From Mediterraneibacter hominis (GTDB lineage: Bacteria; Bacillota; Clostridia; Lachnospirales; Lachnospiraceae): DNA of 64,000 nucleotides. A program made the translations under genes and the position numbers. How positions within the stretch are numbered: the first letter of the stretch is position 1; each line of letters opens with the position of its first letter. Below are positions 1-7,983 of the stretch, one piece after another. The notes beneath the pieces are model-generated. The model ran no database searches, was not told where the DNA came from, and saw nothing but the letters and a program-made list of their open reading frames with translations. The stretch is from contig NZ_JACOPF010000002.1 in the NCBI RefSeq assembly GCF_014287475.1, forward strand, positions 558,001-622,000. Reading direction: 5' to 3'.

Positions 1-624
1 ACGGATCGTCTGACCCGGGAGCGCAACCTCGATAGTTGCCAGAACTCCGTCCGGCAGTCTGTCGATATGCAGAACCTCATCAATGATAGGCAGTTTTTTA
101 TGCAGACGGTTATATACAAGAACCGCCTCGTCCGCCTGCAGAATCAGTCCCGTGATTTGGAGGCGATCTGCGAGAAGATTGATCTGGGCTGCAATTTCCT
201 CATAGGGATGCTCACGGGATACGGCGACGATATAGGGAGTGTCTTTTACTGCGCGCATAAGATGCTCATATACCAGAATTTCGCCTACTGCCTGCCCTGC
301 TCCGGCAGGGGTGGCAGGATTGTGTCCAATCATAGAAGAATCGGTTATGATAGTTTCCGTGAGTGTTTCCATTGCGGTATCCCCGATAACAGGAGCCGCT
401 TCATTCAACCGGACGCAGTACAGACTGTCCAAAGTTTTTCCGATCTTTTCCATAGCCTGGCTGAGGGCAGTCTTTATGCCATGTACATTTTCGACAGTAC
501 CCTTTGTTCCGGTTGTGGGGCATGAAGAACCAGCGTGGAAGGTAAGGGTTCCATTTTCAGAAACTTCTCCCACGCAGACTTCTGTTGTGGAATTTCCAAT
601 ATCAACTCCGGCGATTAATCTCAA
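1..624 (-). CDS. pduG: Diol dehydratase reactivase large subunit, partial (C-terminus beyond the window)
   Basis: The DdrA/PduG/DhaF-type reactivase is an ATP-dependent, Hsp70-fold chaperone that swaps damaged cobalamin out of diol or glycerol dehydratase. The first 208 residues are visible. They begin with the actin/Hsp70 phosphate-1 loop (AGVDIGNSTTEV), as expected for the family, whose full length is about 600 residues. The start is a TTG whose bases overlap the TGA of the small-subunit gene (TTGA), with a GAGAGGG ribosome site upstream, so translation is probably coupled to pduE. The rest of the gene and any microcompartment shell genes would lie beyond position 1. The family assignment is firm. 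Diol versus glycerol type cannot be separated from this fragment. Confidence 0.9.
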   Translation of the reverse strand, partial: MRLIAGVDIGNSTTEVCVGEVSENGTLTFHAGSSCPTTGTKGTVENVHGIKTALSQAMEKIGKTLDSLYCVRLNEAAPVIGDTAMETLTETIITDSSMIGHNPATPAGAGQAVGEILVYEHLMRAVKDTPYIVAVSREHPYEEIAAQINLLADRLQITGLILQADEAVLVYNRLHKKLPIIDEVLHIDRLPDGVLATIEVALPGQTIR

Positions 625-1013
625 AGCAAAATCCCTCTCTTTTCGTACACTTCGGCGGCTTCCATGACAAGCCTCGCACAGTTTCTGGCATTGTATTTTT
701 CCAGTAACTCCTGTGCCATCATCACTAACTCCAGTTTTGTGGAACGGTTAGGGCGCAGCTTATCATACATTTTTAAAATAACGTCATCTGGAACATCCAC
801 CAGTTCTGCGGCGCGTTCAAAATTCTTTTCCATAGGAGTGTTCCCGTTTTCCTTTGCTACCTGTCCTTGTGCGCGAAGTATTTCTTTAGATATTTTAATG
901 TCATCCGGTGAGATATGATTTTTCATAACCTCATCCAGTGTGATGTCGGTTAGTTTTTTACCTGTTTTAGAAGCGATACGCTCTTTTTCGTGTTCACCTA
1001 AAGGGTACTGCAT
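621..1013 (-). CDS. pduE: Propanediol/diol dehydratase small subunit
   Basis: Small (gamma) subunit of adenosylcobalamin-dependent diol dehydratase, which converts 1,2-propanediol to propionaldehyde (or glycerol to 3-hydroxypropionaldehyde). The protein is 130 residues. It carries the family features PLGEHEKERI near the N-terminus, the DITLDEVMKNHI and EILRAQGQVAKENG segments, and a C-terminal helix around NARNCARLVMEAAEVYEKRG. It lacks the long N-terminal extension found in some PduE proteins. It follows the medium-subunit gene immediately and its stop overlaps the TTG start of the reactivase. The tight packing indicates one pduCDEG transcript. Confidence 0.95.
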   Translation of the reverse strand: MQYPLGEHEKERIASKTGKKLTDITLDEVMKNHISPDDIKISKEILRAQGQVAKENGNTPMEKNFERAAELVDVPDDVILKMYDKLRPNRSTKLELVMMAQELLEKYNARNCARLVMEAAEVYEKRGILL

Positions 1014-1709
1014 CTATTTTCCCTCCCATTCAATGATTCCTACTTCTGGATCTAGCTGTTCTGTCTCTGCAATATGCATGATTGCCGCCTTTACCTGGTA
1101 TTTTGGACGGGACATGGGGTCATTGGTACAGGGGATAGGTACGACCTGCTCTCCTTTGACATATTTTGCCGCGTTTTTCCCGATCTGACGGTAGGTTTCC
1201 AGTGTCATAAGGGGAGCCTGCGGAAATAACTCCAGATTAGAGAGAGGATATAAATCTCTTTGATGGATAACGGTTGTCCCTTTCGACTGGATACCGACAC
1301 CGATACCGGAACCGGAGAGCTTTGCCGCCTCCAGCGCCATGAAGCACACATCGGAGGTATCCAGTATCTTAACCACTCTTGGGTTCATGCCTTCTTCTTC
1401 AATCCCTGCTTTTACATTTCGAAGGACGCTATCCAGAGGAATTCCGTTGATTGTTTTTGTGATTTCCTTCTGAAAAGCGGCCCCTACGCCGATCACGACT
1501 TCCTTTGGGTCAGTGCCTTTGCGGGCGCGGGGATAATCGTGGTAAGAAGTTTTTTCTTCATTGATACGTTCTTTTCCGGCCAGAGAAGGAAGCTGTTCGG
1601 ATAAAGAAGTATCTGAAGCAGAAGGAGAACCGGCAGAAGAAGCGGCCTGCTCCATCTGTGTCAGGACGGCGTTTGTAATCTGTTTGATTAAATCTTCATT
1701 GATCTGCAT
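1014..1709 (-). CDS. pduD: Propanediol/diol dehydratase medium subunit
   Basis: Medium (beta) subunit of the B12-dependent diol dehydratase, 231 residues. The catalytic-complex part starts near residue 65 ([15 protein letters not shown]) and continues through [19 protein letters not shown] and the C-terminal [21 protein letters not shown]. The first 22 or so residues ([20 protein letters not shown]) form an amphipathic helix followed by an Ala/Ser/Gly/Glu-rich linker. This matches the layout of the encapsulation peptide of PduD that targets the enzyme into a bacterial microcompartment. The gene lies 14 bases after pduC and abuts pduE. Compartment targeting is inferred, because no shell gene is inside the window. 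Confidence 0.95.
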   Translation of the reverse strand: MQINEDLIKQITNAVLTQMEQAASSAGSPSASDTSLSEQLPSLAGKERINEEKTSYHDYPRARKGTDPKEVVIGVGAAFQKEITKTINGIPLDSVLRNVKAGIEEEGMNPRVVKILDTSDVCFMALEAAKLSGSGIGVGIQSKGTTVIHQRDLYPLSNLELFPQAPLMTLETYRQIGKNAAKYVKGEQVVPIPCTNDPMSRPKYQVKAAIMHIAETEQLDPEVGIIEWEGK

Positions 1710-1723
1710 GATTTCTCAACCTC

Positions 1724-3388
1724 CTATATATCTTTTGGGTTGATAATGTGAGGAATTTTTTTGATTTCCTCCCAGCGTTCACCCTCTACACGATATCCTG
1801 TGCCCGGCCCCATATAGTCGTTCGGTGTGTTGATTCCCGAAAGAACATGGAAATCTTTATCTAATATTGCGGCTGTCTGCATATAATCGCCTGCTACACG
1901 CTGTTTCAGCATATTAAGGACGCTGGAGGCAATATCCTCAAAGCCGGATTCTGCCAGGGCGCGGACGACGTCGATACCGGTAATCCCTCTTTTTAAGACA
2001 TCCTCCGCAGCCATCAAATCTGCGGTAACGTCGCGGGAAGGCGTATCCTTGCTTCCGTGTGCATAGGTTGCCGCCTCCACCTGCTCGTCTGTGACAGGAG
2101 AAAGCCCGAGATTACGGAAAACTGCCTGCACCGCGCTGGCAGCGCGGTTTCTTACGCGGATGACCTCTTCTTCTGTAACAGGGCGAAGGCCTCCGTCTAC
2201 CTGCATGTCTCTCTGTAATACGTTATAGTCATCAAAGTCTTCGGCATCAAAGTTGGAGCCGGCAAACATATTGTCATAATTTGGTTCTGCGGCATAACCG
2301 GAGAAGATAAAATCCGTACCCGGTAAAAACTGCAGCATGGTACGCGCGGTTCTCCTCATATCAGAATTGGAAAAGCTCTGATCATTAGAAGAAGCACATT
2401 CTAACCCGAGCAGTGCCGCTACAAGGTTTTCGGCCAGCACTTCTCGGATTCCCGAAGGAACAGAGCCGGTGACTCCGATACAGCTTACACTGCCGTTTTG
2501 AATCCCCTGGCTTCCGGCGCCCTTTGTGGCATACAGACACCGGCATTCTAAATACAACATAGATTTTTTCTCACTGCTTCCCATCAGTACCTCTGAACCG
2601 GAGCCGGAGGTGAAACGTACCTTTAACCCTCTGGAAGCATAGGCAGAGTTCAGGAAGGCTTTGGAATAAGGTGTGTCGTCTCCGTCAATAAAGACCTTTT
2701 CTGTACCATATACAGACAAAGTTTCCGCATAGGTAGTCAGTCCGCGGATTCCCAATTCCAGCTCAGTCGCTTCTTCGGCGGAACACTGGGTCAGCACACC
2801 GGGACGCCCTGCCTGGGAACCAATCAAGAGCGCCATTGCGCTTAGAGGAGCATAACGTGCCACACCCATTGTCGTTTCTTCTTCGGCAAAGCCTCTTAAA
2901 GCGCCTTCTGCGGCGTCTGCAGCTATCTGTACCGGATCGTCCTTTAAGTTGGTGATATGCGCCTGATTTCCAGGAGTTCTCCTCGCGCGGATTTTCTGCA
3001 TGCCCATCATCAGCTCTACGACATTTAAGTGATTCATGACTTCCGCCATTTTCGCAGGGGTGATGCCGGAAATTAAATCCAGGATTTCTCTGCGCGAAAC
3101 ATGAATGTCTACAATCATTCTGGCAATATCCAGAGAAGAGACAGACATGGAGTTTTCAGCGCGTTCTATATTGACTGCGTAGTCAGCAATAAATTGGTCA
3201 ATAAAGTCAAAATCTTGTCTTTTCTTTCCGTCCAGTTCTATAATTTTTCCATTTTCTACTTTGACGGAGGGCTGGGGATCGTAGGGGCTTTTCATAGCAA
3301 CAAAGCCCATTTCCGGCCACTCATTGATATAACCGTCCAGATTTACCGGACGCCTGTCCAATGCTTCGATTCGTTTCGAACGCTTCAT
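1724..3388 (-). CDS. pduC: Propanediol/diol dehydratase large (catalytic) subunit
   Basis: Catalytic alpha subunit of adenosylcobalamin-dependent diol dehydratase, 554 residues, the usual family length. The TIM-barrel substrate and cobalamin regions are recognisable: VSCIGVTGSVPSGIREVLAE, ASSNDQSFSNSDMRRTARTM, GTDFIFSGYAAEPNYDNMF and AGSNFDAEDFDDYNVLQRD. The C-terminus ends with the YMGPGTGYRVEGERW segment. These segments are closer to the diol dehydratases I recall than to the glycyl-radical enzyme class. This is the first gene of the operon, with a 5' region carrying a promoter and phased repeats. The ribosome site AAGGAG sits 10 bases before the ATG. Whether propanediol or glycerol is the main substrate is not decided by sequence alone. 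Confidence 0.95.
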   Translation of the reverse strand: MKRSKRIEALDRRPVNLDGYINEWPEMGFVAMKSPYDPQPSVKVENGKIIELDGKKRQDFDFIDQFIADYAVNIERAENSMSVSSLDIARMIVDIHVSRREILDLISGITPAKMAEVMNHLNVVELMMGMQKIRARRTPGNQAHITNLKDDPVQIAADAAEGALRGFAEEETTMGVARYAPLSAMALLIGSQAGRPGVLTQCSAEEATELELGIRGLTTYAETLSVYGTEKVFIDGDDTPYSKAFLNSAYASRGLKVRFTSGSGSEVLMGSSEKKSMLYLECRCLYATKGAGSQGIQNGSVSCIGVTGSVPSGIREVLAENLVAALLGLECASSNDQSFSNSDMRRTARTMLQFLPGTDFIFSGYAAEPNYDNMFAGSNFDAEDFDDYNVLQRDMQVDGGLRPVTEEEVIRVRNRAASAVQAVFRNLGLSPVTDEQVEAATYAHGSKDTPSRDVTADLMAAEDVLKRGITGIDVVRALAESGFEDIASSVLNMLKQRVAGDYMQTAAILDKDFHVLSGINTPNDYMGPGTGYRVEGERWEEIKKIPHIINPKDI

Positions 3389-3425
3389 TTGACTTGTACT
3401 CCTTATAAACGATATTTATATTGGT

Positions 3426-3454
3426 ATTATACAATAATCACAGGGGAATAGCAA
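3426..3454 (-). promoter_or_regulatory. Predicted sigma-A promoter of the pdu operon
   Basis: Read on the minus strand there is a -35 TTGCTA (3449-3454), a 17-base spacer and a perfect -10 TATAAT (3426-3431). This would start transcription near 3419, about 30 bases before the pduC ATG. The weak -35 fits a promoter that needs an activator. Confidence 0.65.
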
Positions 3455-3479
3455 TATAAGATTTCAAGAAACTGGTATA

Positions 3480-3519
3480 AAACCACATGTGAAAGAAATA
3501 AAAACCACAACAAACCACA
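3480..3519 (-). promoter_or_regulatory. Three direct repeats upstream of the pdu promoter (candidate activator sites)
   Basis: The 8-mer TGTGGTTT (AAACCACA on the plus strand) occurs three times, at 3480-3487, 3502-3509 and 3512-3519. The repeat starts are 22 and 10 bases apart, close to two turns and one turn of the helix. They lie about 60-100 bases upstream of the predicted start point, a typical activator position. PocR/AraC-type regulators control pdu operons in enterobacteria, but no regulator gene is inside the window, so the binding protein is unknown. Confidence 0.5.
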
Positions 3520-3559
3520 GAGTGGGTTCGATATTTGAAATATATAAAAAAGAAAGTAC

Positions 3560-3632
3560 AAAAAACCGGCAATCTCCATCAGAAGTATAGATAAGACGAG
3601 AAGGAAACTTCTGCGGACGCGAAGATTGCCGG
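3560..3632 (-). terminator. Rho-independent terminator between the small dapA-linked gene and pdu
   Basis: A 10-bp outer stem (CCGGCAATCT at 3566-3575 with AGATTGCCGG at 3623-3632) encloses a 7-bp inner stem (3580-3586 with 3607-3613). Read on the minus strand it is followed by six T residues (5 in the run at 3561-3565 plus neighbours). It lies 30 bases after the stop of the 80-residue minus-strand gene, and so separates that transcript from the pdu promoter. Confidence 0.7.
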
Positions 3633-3661
3633 AGCTAGGAATAATCTGTATTTATATTTTT

Positions 3662-3904
3662 TTATGCTTTTGCAGCTCTGGGCTGGCACTGACAGCGGAT
3701 CATCCAGTATGCAGGGCCGTCCAATGTCTCTTTTTCTATTTTGGTCTTGTAAAATTCACCGTCCATATAGAAGCAGACAGCTCCTTTCTGTGGAAGAAAA
3801 CGGTACTCCAGACTGTGTTCCCTGCAGAAATGTTCAATACTTTTCTTTATTTCTGTCTGGTTCTTAGGGTGTGTATCTTGAAAAATAATCAGCTCTTTTT
3901 TCAT
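3662..3904 (-). CDS. Small conserved hypothetical protein (DUF4318-like)
   Basis: An 80-residue soluble protein with ribosome site AGGAGG before its ATG. It contains a helix with IEHFCREHSLEYRFL followed by VCFYMDGEFYKTKI and an ending WMIRCQC. This order (helix, then a YxMDGxxY strand, then an RC strand) resembles the small DUF4318-type proteins of Clostridia, but I recall that family only approximately. It starts 32 bases after the dapA stop and is closed by a terminator, so it is probably co-transcribed with dapA. No function can be given. The cysteine content (four) is high for its size. Confidence 0.65.
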   Translation of the reverse strand: MKKELIIFQDTHPKNQTEIKKSIEHFCREHSLEYRFLPQKGAVCFYMDGEFYKTKIEKETLDGPAYWMIRCQCQPRAAKA

Positions 3905-3936
3905 TATTAAAATCCTCCTGTTTATTTACATGGAAT

Positions 3937-4848
3937 TTATATTAAATGATATTCTTTTAGACAATTTTTCAATTCTTCAGCCTTTGACGGCTCCATCGGA
4001 CATAACGGGAGTCTGCAAGGCCCGGTTTCAAAGCCCATCATTTCCATTGCTGTTTTTACTGGAATCGGGTTGATGTCGGAAAACAAAGCTTCGATCAGCG
4101 CTTCATATTTTAATTGAAGTTCTTCGCTGTGGTGTACATTTCCAGAAAAGTAGGAAGCGCAGAGGTCACTGACCACTTCCGGACAAATATTGGAAAGTAC
4201 AGAAATAATTCCCTTTGAACCAAGCGCCAGTGCTGACACTGCCTGGTCGTCATTTCCGCAGTAAATATCCAGCCGATCTCCATAACGGGAAACGATTTTG
4301 GCAAGCTGTGAAAAGTTGCCGCTTGCTTCTTTGACCGCGCGTATATTTGGAATCTGAAGCAGTTCCTCATATGTAGAAGGCTGAATGTTCACGCCTGTCC
4401 TCGACGGAATATTGTAGAGGATAAAGGGGAGGCCTGTAACTTTGGCACATGCGGCATAATGCATGACCAGCCCTTTTTGGGAACATTTATTATAATAAGG
4501 GGTTACGAGAAGTAAAGCATCTGCACCGGCTTTCTCTGCATTTTCACACAACAGCTGTGAGTGCGCAGTGTGATTGGAGCCTGCACCGGCTATGACCGGG
4601 ATACGTTTGTTTACAACTTCACAGGTAAAACGAACCAGTTCATAATGCTCTTCTGTACTTAAGCAGGCGGATTCCCCTGTGGTACCGGCAACAACAATTG
4701 CATCAGTACGTCCTTTGATCTGGAATTCGAGGAGTTCTTCCATTTTTTTGTAATTTATGGAACCGTCCTCGTTCATTGGGGTGATAATGGCGGTGCCTGC
4801 TCCTGTAAAGATAGAATCTTTCTTAGGTTCACTGTCTTCTCTGTCCAT
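3937..4848 (-). CDS. dapA: 4-hydroxy-tetrahydrodipicolinate synthase
   Basis: DapA condenses pyruvate with aspartate semialdehyde, the first committed step to diaminopimelate and lysine. The 303-residue (alpha/beta)8 protein has the pyruvate-site GTTGES at 55-60, TPYYNK at 116-121, the catalytic tyrosine in YNIPSRTG (Tyr145) and the Schiff-base lysine in VKEASG (Lys173). It has a charged extension of about 12 residues before the usual family start. It stands alone, without other dap genes, and is followed only by a small hypothetical gene. NAL/HpaI-type relatives share this fold, but the GTTGE and IPSRTG motifs favour DapA. Confidence 0.93.
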   Translation of the reverse strand: MDREDSEPKKDSIFTGAGTAIITPMNEDGSINYKKMEELLEFQIKGRTDAIVVAGTTGESACLSTEEHYELVRFTCEVVNKRIPVIAGAGSNHTAHSQLLCENAEKAGADALLLVTPYYNKCSQKGLVMHYAACAKVTGLPFILYNIPSRTGVNIQPSTYEELLQIPNIRAVKEASGNFSQLAKIVSRYGDRLDIYCGNDDQAVSALALGSKGIISVLSNICPEVVSDLCASYFSGNVHHSEELQLKYEALIEALFSDINPIPVKTAMEMMGFETGPCRLPLCPMEPSKAEELKNCLKEYHLI

Positions 4849-4965
4849 AATGTCTCCTTTAAATTTATTATTTTGTTTTTTTTGTTTGCTCTGATTCTAC
4901 CTCACTTGTTGTAAAAAACGTATTAAGAATAAGAGGAAAGGTATAAAGACCGTATAAAAATCGAA

Positions 4966-5013
4966 AAGGCTGTGCCGCCCTCTTGGAAAATACAAAAAGG
5001 ACGGCACAGCCTT
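4966..5013 (-). terminator. Terminator of the OPT transporter gene
   Basis: A perfect 12-bp stem (AAGGCTGTGCCG at 4966-4977 with CGGCACAGCCTT at 5002-5013) lies 27 bases after the stop of the minus-strand transporter gene. On the minus strand it is followed by a T-rich stretch. Confidence 0.8.
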
Positions 5014-5039
5014 GAAAGACAAGATTTAAGAAAAACCGT

Positions 5040-6830
5040 TTATTTTGAGGTCGGTTTAAACAGTTTAAAGGTGTTGCTGAAGAAGGAAAAAAGTGCGCTT
5101 CCGGCAATCAGACCGGCGGACACAACATTTAAATTCTTTCTTCCTTCATCACCGAACAGTTTTTCGATTACGACCCGGATACCTAAGAAAATCAGACCGG
5201 CAATTCCGGCTACCGGATTGGTGATCAAAAGCCCTGCCGCGAACATGATACCGATCTGGCGTCTCAAACCGCTGATGAGCTGGATGACGCCGCCTAAGAC
5301 TGCCCAGGTTAAGATATATTTAAGGACAATCGGGTCTACGCCTGCCTCAATCGTAGATTTATAGACAGAGGCAACAGGAGGAATTCTGCCTGCTTCAAAG
5401 TATGCTTTATAAAAGAGAACGACAGCTACAATTGCCACAGCCGCGCCTAGCATTTCTGCGAAATACTGTTGTTTTCGTCCTTCGACTTCGAACTTTGCAT
5501 GTTTTCCCTTTCCGCGAAGTATCCAGCCAGTTTTTAAGTCGTAGCCCATATCTGCAAAGGCGGGACCTGTACATGCCGCATATCCCGCGAGGAATGCGAG
5601 AGCATACGGAGGGAATCCGATAAACATTCCAAGTACAAGGAAAATAATAACGGTTGCCATTGCAGGGAAATATCCGGAGTGCATGGCAGATATTCCGACA
5701 AGGATTTCAGATACCAGCGCGGCAATCATTGCATAAATTACCCAGACAACCAGCATGCCTGTGCTCATCTGTGCAAAGAGCCCTCCGATAACTGCCATGA
5801 TGACAGCGCCGATTGTATAGAGAACGACGCCTTTTAACATAGCTTTGGACATATCCTCTGTGGAACGGGAGTAGACGTAAGGCTGTTCTTTTGCCTCCTG
5901 GACTTCTTCTTTGATTTCTTTTTGAATTTCGGAGACAGTTTCTAATTCCGGCTCCAGAATGGTTTCTGCCTCTTCGATACCGGCAGCCTCTTCTACACTG
6001 TCTTTGGAGGCGGCATCAGAAAGATTCTGCTCGCGTTTGTTCTTATAGCGGCGCACAATCAGGATACCGGCCTGGATAAGGGCCACAAGTCCGGCGCCTA
6101 CCATGACACCCTGGGGAACATAATAATCTGCAAGTGCATATCCAAACAGTCTGTCCCAGTAGCCATTGCAGAGAAGTCCGATACAAAATGCGGTCAGCGC
6201 TACGATATTTCCAAGACCGCAGACACCAATAATATCCATAGGAAGTCCGAAGTAGGTTCCTGCAATGCCGACTACGGTTCCGGAGATAAGAAGGACTGCT
6301 TTTTTGCCAAGCTCTGCGGCGGCGAGAATGGTCTCTGCGGTGGCAATACCGATCGGCCATGCTTCATTGGCGCCCATAAGAGGAGTGTCGAACATCCAGT
6401 ACATCATAGTAATGTCGATTAAAAATGCAATGATACCGCCTATTAAAATTCCGGTGCACATCTGGGGTTGATCAAATACCCAGATGACGGAGACACAGAC
6501 GAGAAGTACATTTCCGGCTCCGAAGGTTGCACAGGAGATTGCCGTCTCGATAATGTTCTGCGTATGAATATTGCGGAACTGCCGCGTAAACCTCATAGGA
6601 ATCATACCGACCAGAACTGCGATCAGCGCTCCGATAATGGAAGTGTTTGTACTAAGCCCAAATTCTACGATCAGTTCCATGCCGATGATTGCACCCAGAA
6701 CAGAAGTCAGAAGGATGATGAATAATATAGCGGGGCTAAAGGTTTTAGGATGCTTTTGCGCCACATAGTACTCGATAATTTCATCATCAGAGTTGAATTT
6801 AGGAATGTCGTGTTTGTTGTTTGAACCCAT
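5040..6830 (-). CDS. OPT/YSL-family transporter (probable oligopeptide transporter)
   Basis: A 596-residue polytopic membrane protein with about 14 hydrophobic segments in two halves. A charged cytoplasmic linker (about residues 260-320, rich in Glu and Lys) separates them. The segments TQNIIETAISCATFGAGN, the AWPIGIATAETILAAAELGKK loop and the second-half GYAACTGPAFADMGYDLK fit bacterial members of the OPT superfamily, which import peptides or metal chelates. The substrate is not predictable. It is transcribed away from a LysR regulator with a 250-base AT-rich gap between them, so that regulator is the likely controller. It ends in a strong terminator, indicating a single-gene transcript. 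Confidence 0.75.
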   Translation of the reverse strand: MGSNNKHDIPKFNSDDEIIEYYVAQKHPKTFSPAILFIILLTSVLGAIIGMELIVEFGLSTNTSIIGALIAVLVGMIPMRFTRQFRNIHTQNIIETAISCATFGAGNVLLVCVSVIWVFDQPQMCTGILIGGIIAFLIDITMMYWMFDTPLMGANEAWPIGIATAETILAAAELGKKAVLLISGTVVGIAGTYFGLPMDIIGVCGLGNIVALTAFCIGLLCNGYWDRLFGYALADYYVPQGVMVGAGLVALIQAGILIVRRYKNKREQNLSDAASKDSVEEAAGIEEAETILEPELETVSEIQKEIKEEVQEAKEQPYVYSRSTEDMSKAMLKGVVLYTIGAVIMAVIGGLFAQMSTGMLVVWVIYAMIAALVSEILVGISAMHSGYFPAMATVIIFLVLGMFIGFPPYALAFLAGYAACTGPAFADMGYDLKTGWILRGKGKHAKFEVEGRKQQYFAEMLGAAVAIVAVVLFYKAYFEAGRIPPVASVYKSTIEAGVDPIVLKYILTWAVLGGVIQLISGLRRQIGIMFAAGLLITNPVAGIAGLIFLGIRVVIEKLFGDEGRKNLNVVSAGLIAGSALFSFFSNTFKLFKPTSK

Positions 6831-7080
6831 ATGTAGTCCTCCTTTACGCGGTCATTATAAAAGGCAGGAGGAGTGTTATTATAAAAAGTAAATTTTTAAA
6901 ACAACACTCCTATGCACAAGTATAATTTTGAAAATTTTATAAAAATATATAAATTTTCTTTAATTTTAAAATATTTATAAAAATTGTTCAAATAAAATAT
7001 TTTTATGCTGTTTATAAATTGTATTTATATATGGCGGCTGTTATAATTAGGTAAGAAATGATGTAGCAGGAGGTGGGGAA
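6831..7080. promoter_or_regulatory. AT-rich divergent intergenic region between the OPT transporter and lysR-type genes
   Basis: This 250-base region is very AT-rich. It holds the lysR-side promoter (7019-7047) and a 9-bp inverted repeat, AGGAGTGTT (6869-6877) with AACACTCCT (6903-6911), in the probable leader of the transporter mRNA. No open frame is supported here. LysR operators (T-N11-A) cannot be singled out against the AT background. Confidence 0.5.
7019..7047 (+). promoter_or_regulatory. Predicted promoter of the LysR-type regulator
   Basis: TTGTAT (7019-7024), a 17-base spacer and a perfect TATAAT (7042-7047) lie 34 bases before the start codon. Confidence 0.65.
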
Positions 7081-7974
7081 ATGCTGGATTTCAGGCTTCA
7101 TACATTTATGGATTTATGTGATTCTAAAAGCTATACAAAGACGGCGAAAAATTTGCATATGACACAGCCCGCTGTTTCACAGCATATCCGGTATCTGGAA
7201 AATTACTACGGCGTCGAGCTGATTCATTATGAAAAAAGGAAAATGTCTCTGACAAAGGAAGGGGAATATCTGTTTAAATCTGTAACCGGACTTTTGGAAT
7301 CCTCCCGGATTATCCGGCAGGGGATCTTATCTCTTGGTCAGAAGGCGCCTCCGATATCGGTAGGAGCAGTGCCTGCCGTAGGGGAATTTATTCTGCCGCA
7401 TTTAACGGCGGAATATGAAGAAAAATATGCTTTTTTAAACATTCATTCCGTGATTGGGCGGACAGATACATTGGAGAGAAAGATGCGGGCCGGAGAGTTG
7501 GATTTTGCGGTTGTGGACAGCGAAAAGACATGCCCGGAACTGCCCCACTGTATGATCGGAAGCCAGCAGATATGCTGTGTGTGCAGTCCAGCACACCCAC
7601 TGGCGTGGAAGTCAGCTACATTTAAAGAACTGACAAATCAGAATATTATCTATTGGGAAAAAGATTCTCATGCGTACCGGATACTAAATGAAAAATTAAA
7701 AAGACAGGGGCTTACATTAAACGATTTCTCAATTACTGTGCAGTCGGACAGCATGGTTTCGATTCTCTCTTACTTGAAAGCAACACCGCGGATTTCTTTT
7801 TTGTTCAAAAGTGTTATCAAAGAGAAGCTGGACAAAGGAGAGCTTGCGGAAATCTATATAGACTCCTTCCATGAATCCGAGGCTTTCTACTGTATTTATA
7901 CAGACGAAATACAGAAAAAAGAACAGGCGGCGCATTTTATGGAATTTTGTATTTCCAGAGGAATCGGGGATTAA
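7081..7974 (+). CDS. LysR-family transcriptional regulator
   Basis: A 297-residue LysR-type regulator. The N-terminal winged HTH (residues 1-60, including SYTKTAKNLHMTQPAVSQHIRYLE) is canonical. A type-2 periplasmic-binding-like effector domain starts near residue 90 (ISVGAVPAVGEFILPHLTAEY). The ribosome site AGGAGGTGG precedes the ATG. It is divergent from the OPT transporter gene, the usual arrangement for a LysR regulator and its target. It ends 9 bases from the convergent yaaA-like gene. The effector ligand is unknown. Confidence 0.92.
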   Translation: MLDFRLHTFMDLCDSKSYTKTAKNLHMTQPAVSQHIRYLENYYGVELIHYEKRKMSLTKEGEYLFKSVTGLLESSRIIRQGILSLGQKAPPISVGAVPAVGEFILPHLTAEYEEKYAFLNIHSVIGRTDTLERKMRAGELDFAVVDSEKTCPELPHCMIGSQQICCVCSPAHPLAWKSATFKELTNQNIIYWEKDSHAYRILNEKLKRQGLTLNDFSITVQSDSMVSILSYLKATPRISFLFKSVIKEKLDKGELAEIYIDSFHESEAFYCIYTDEIQKKEQAAHFMEFCISRGIGD

Positions 7975-7983
7975 CCGGATACA

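Noticed and set aside
3389..3661. Cobalamin riboswitch before pduC
   Set aside because: The region holds a terminator, phased repeats and a promoter. No B12-box-like sequence or large leader structure was found after the predicted start point.
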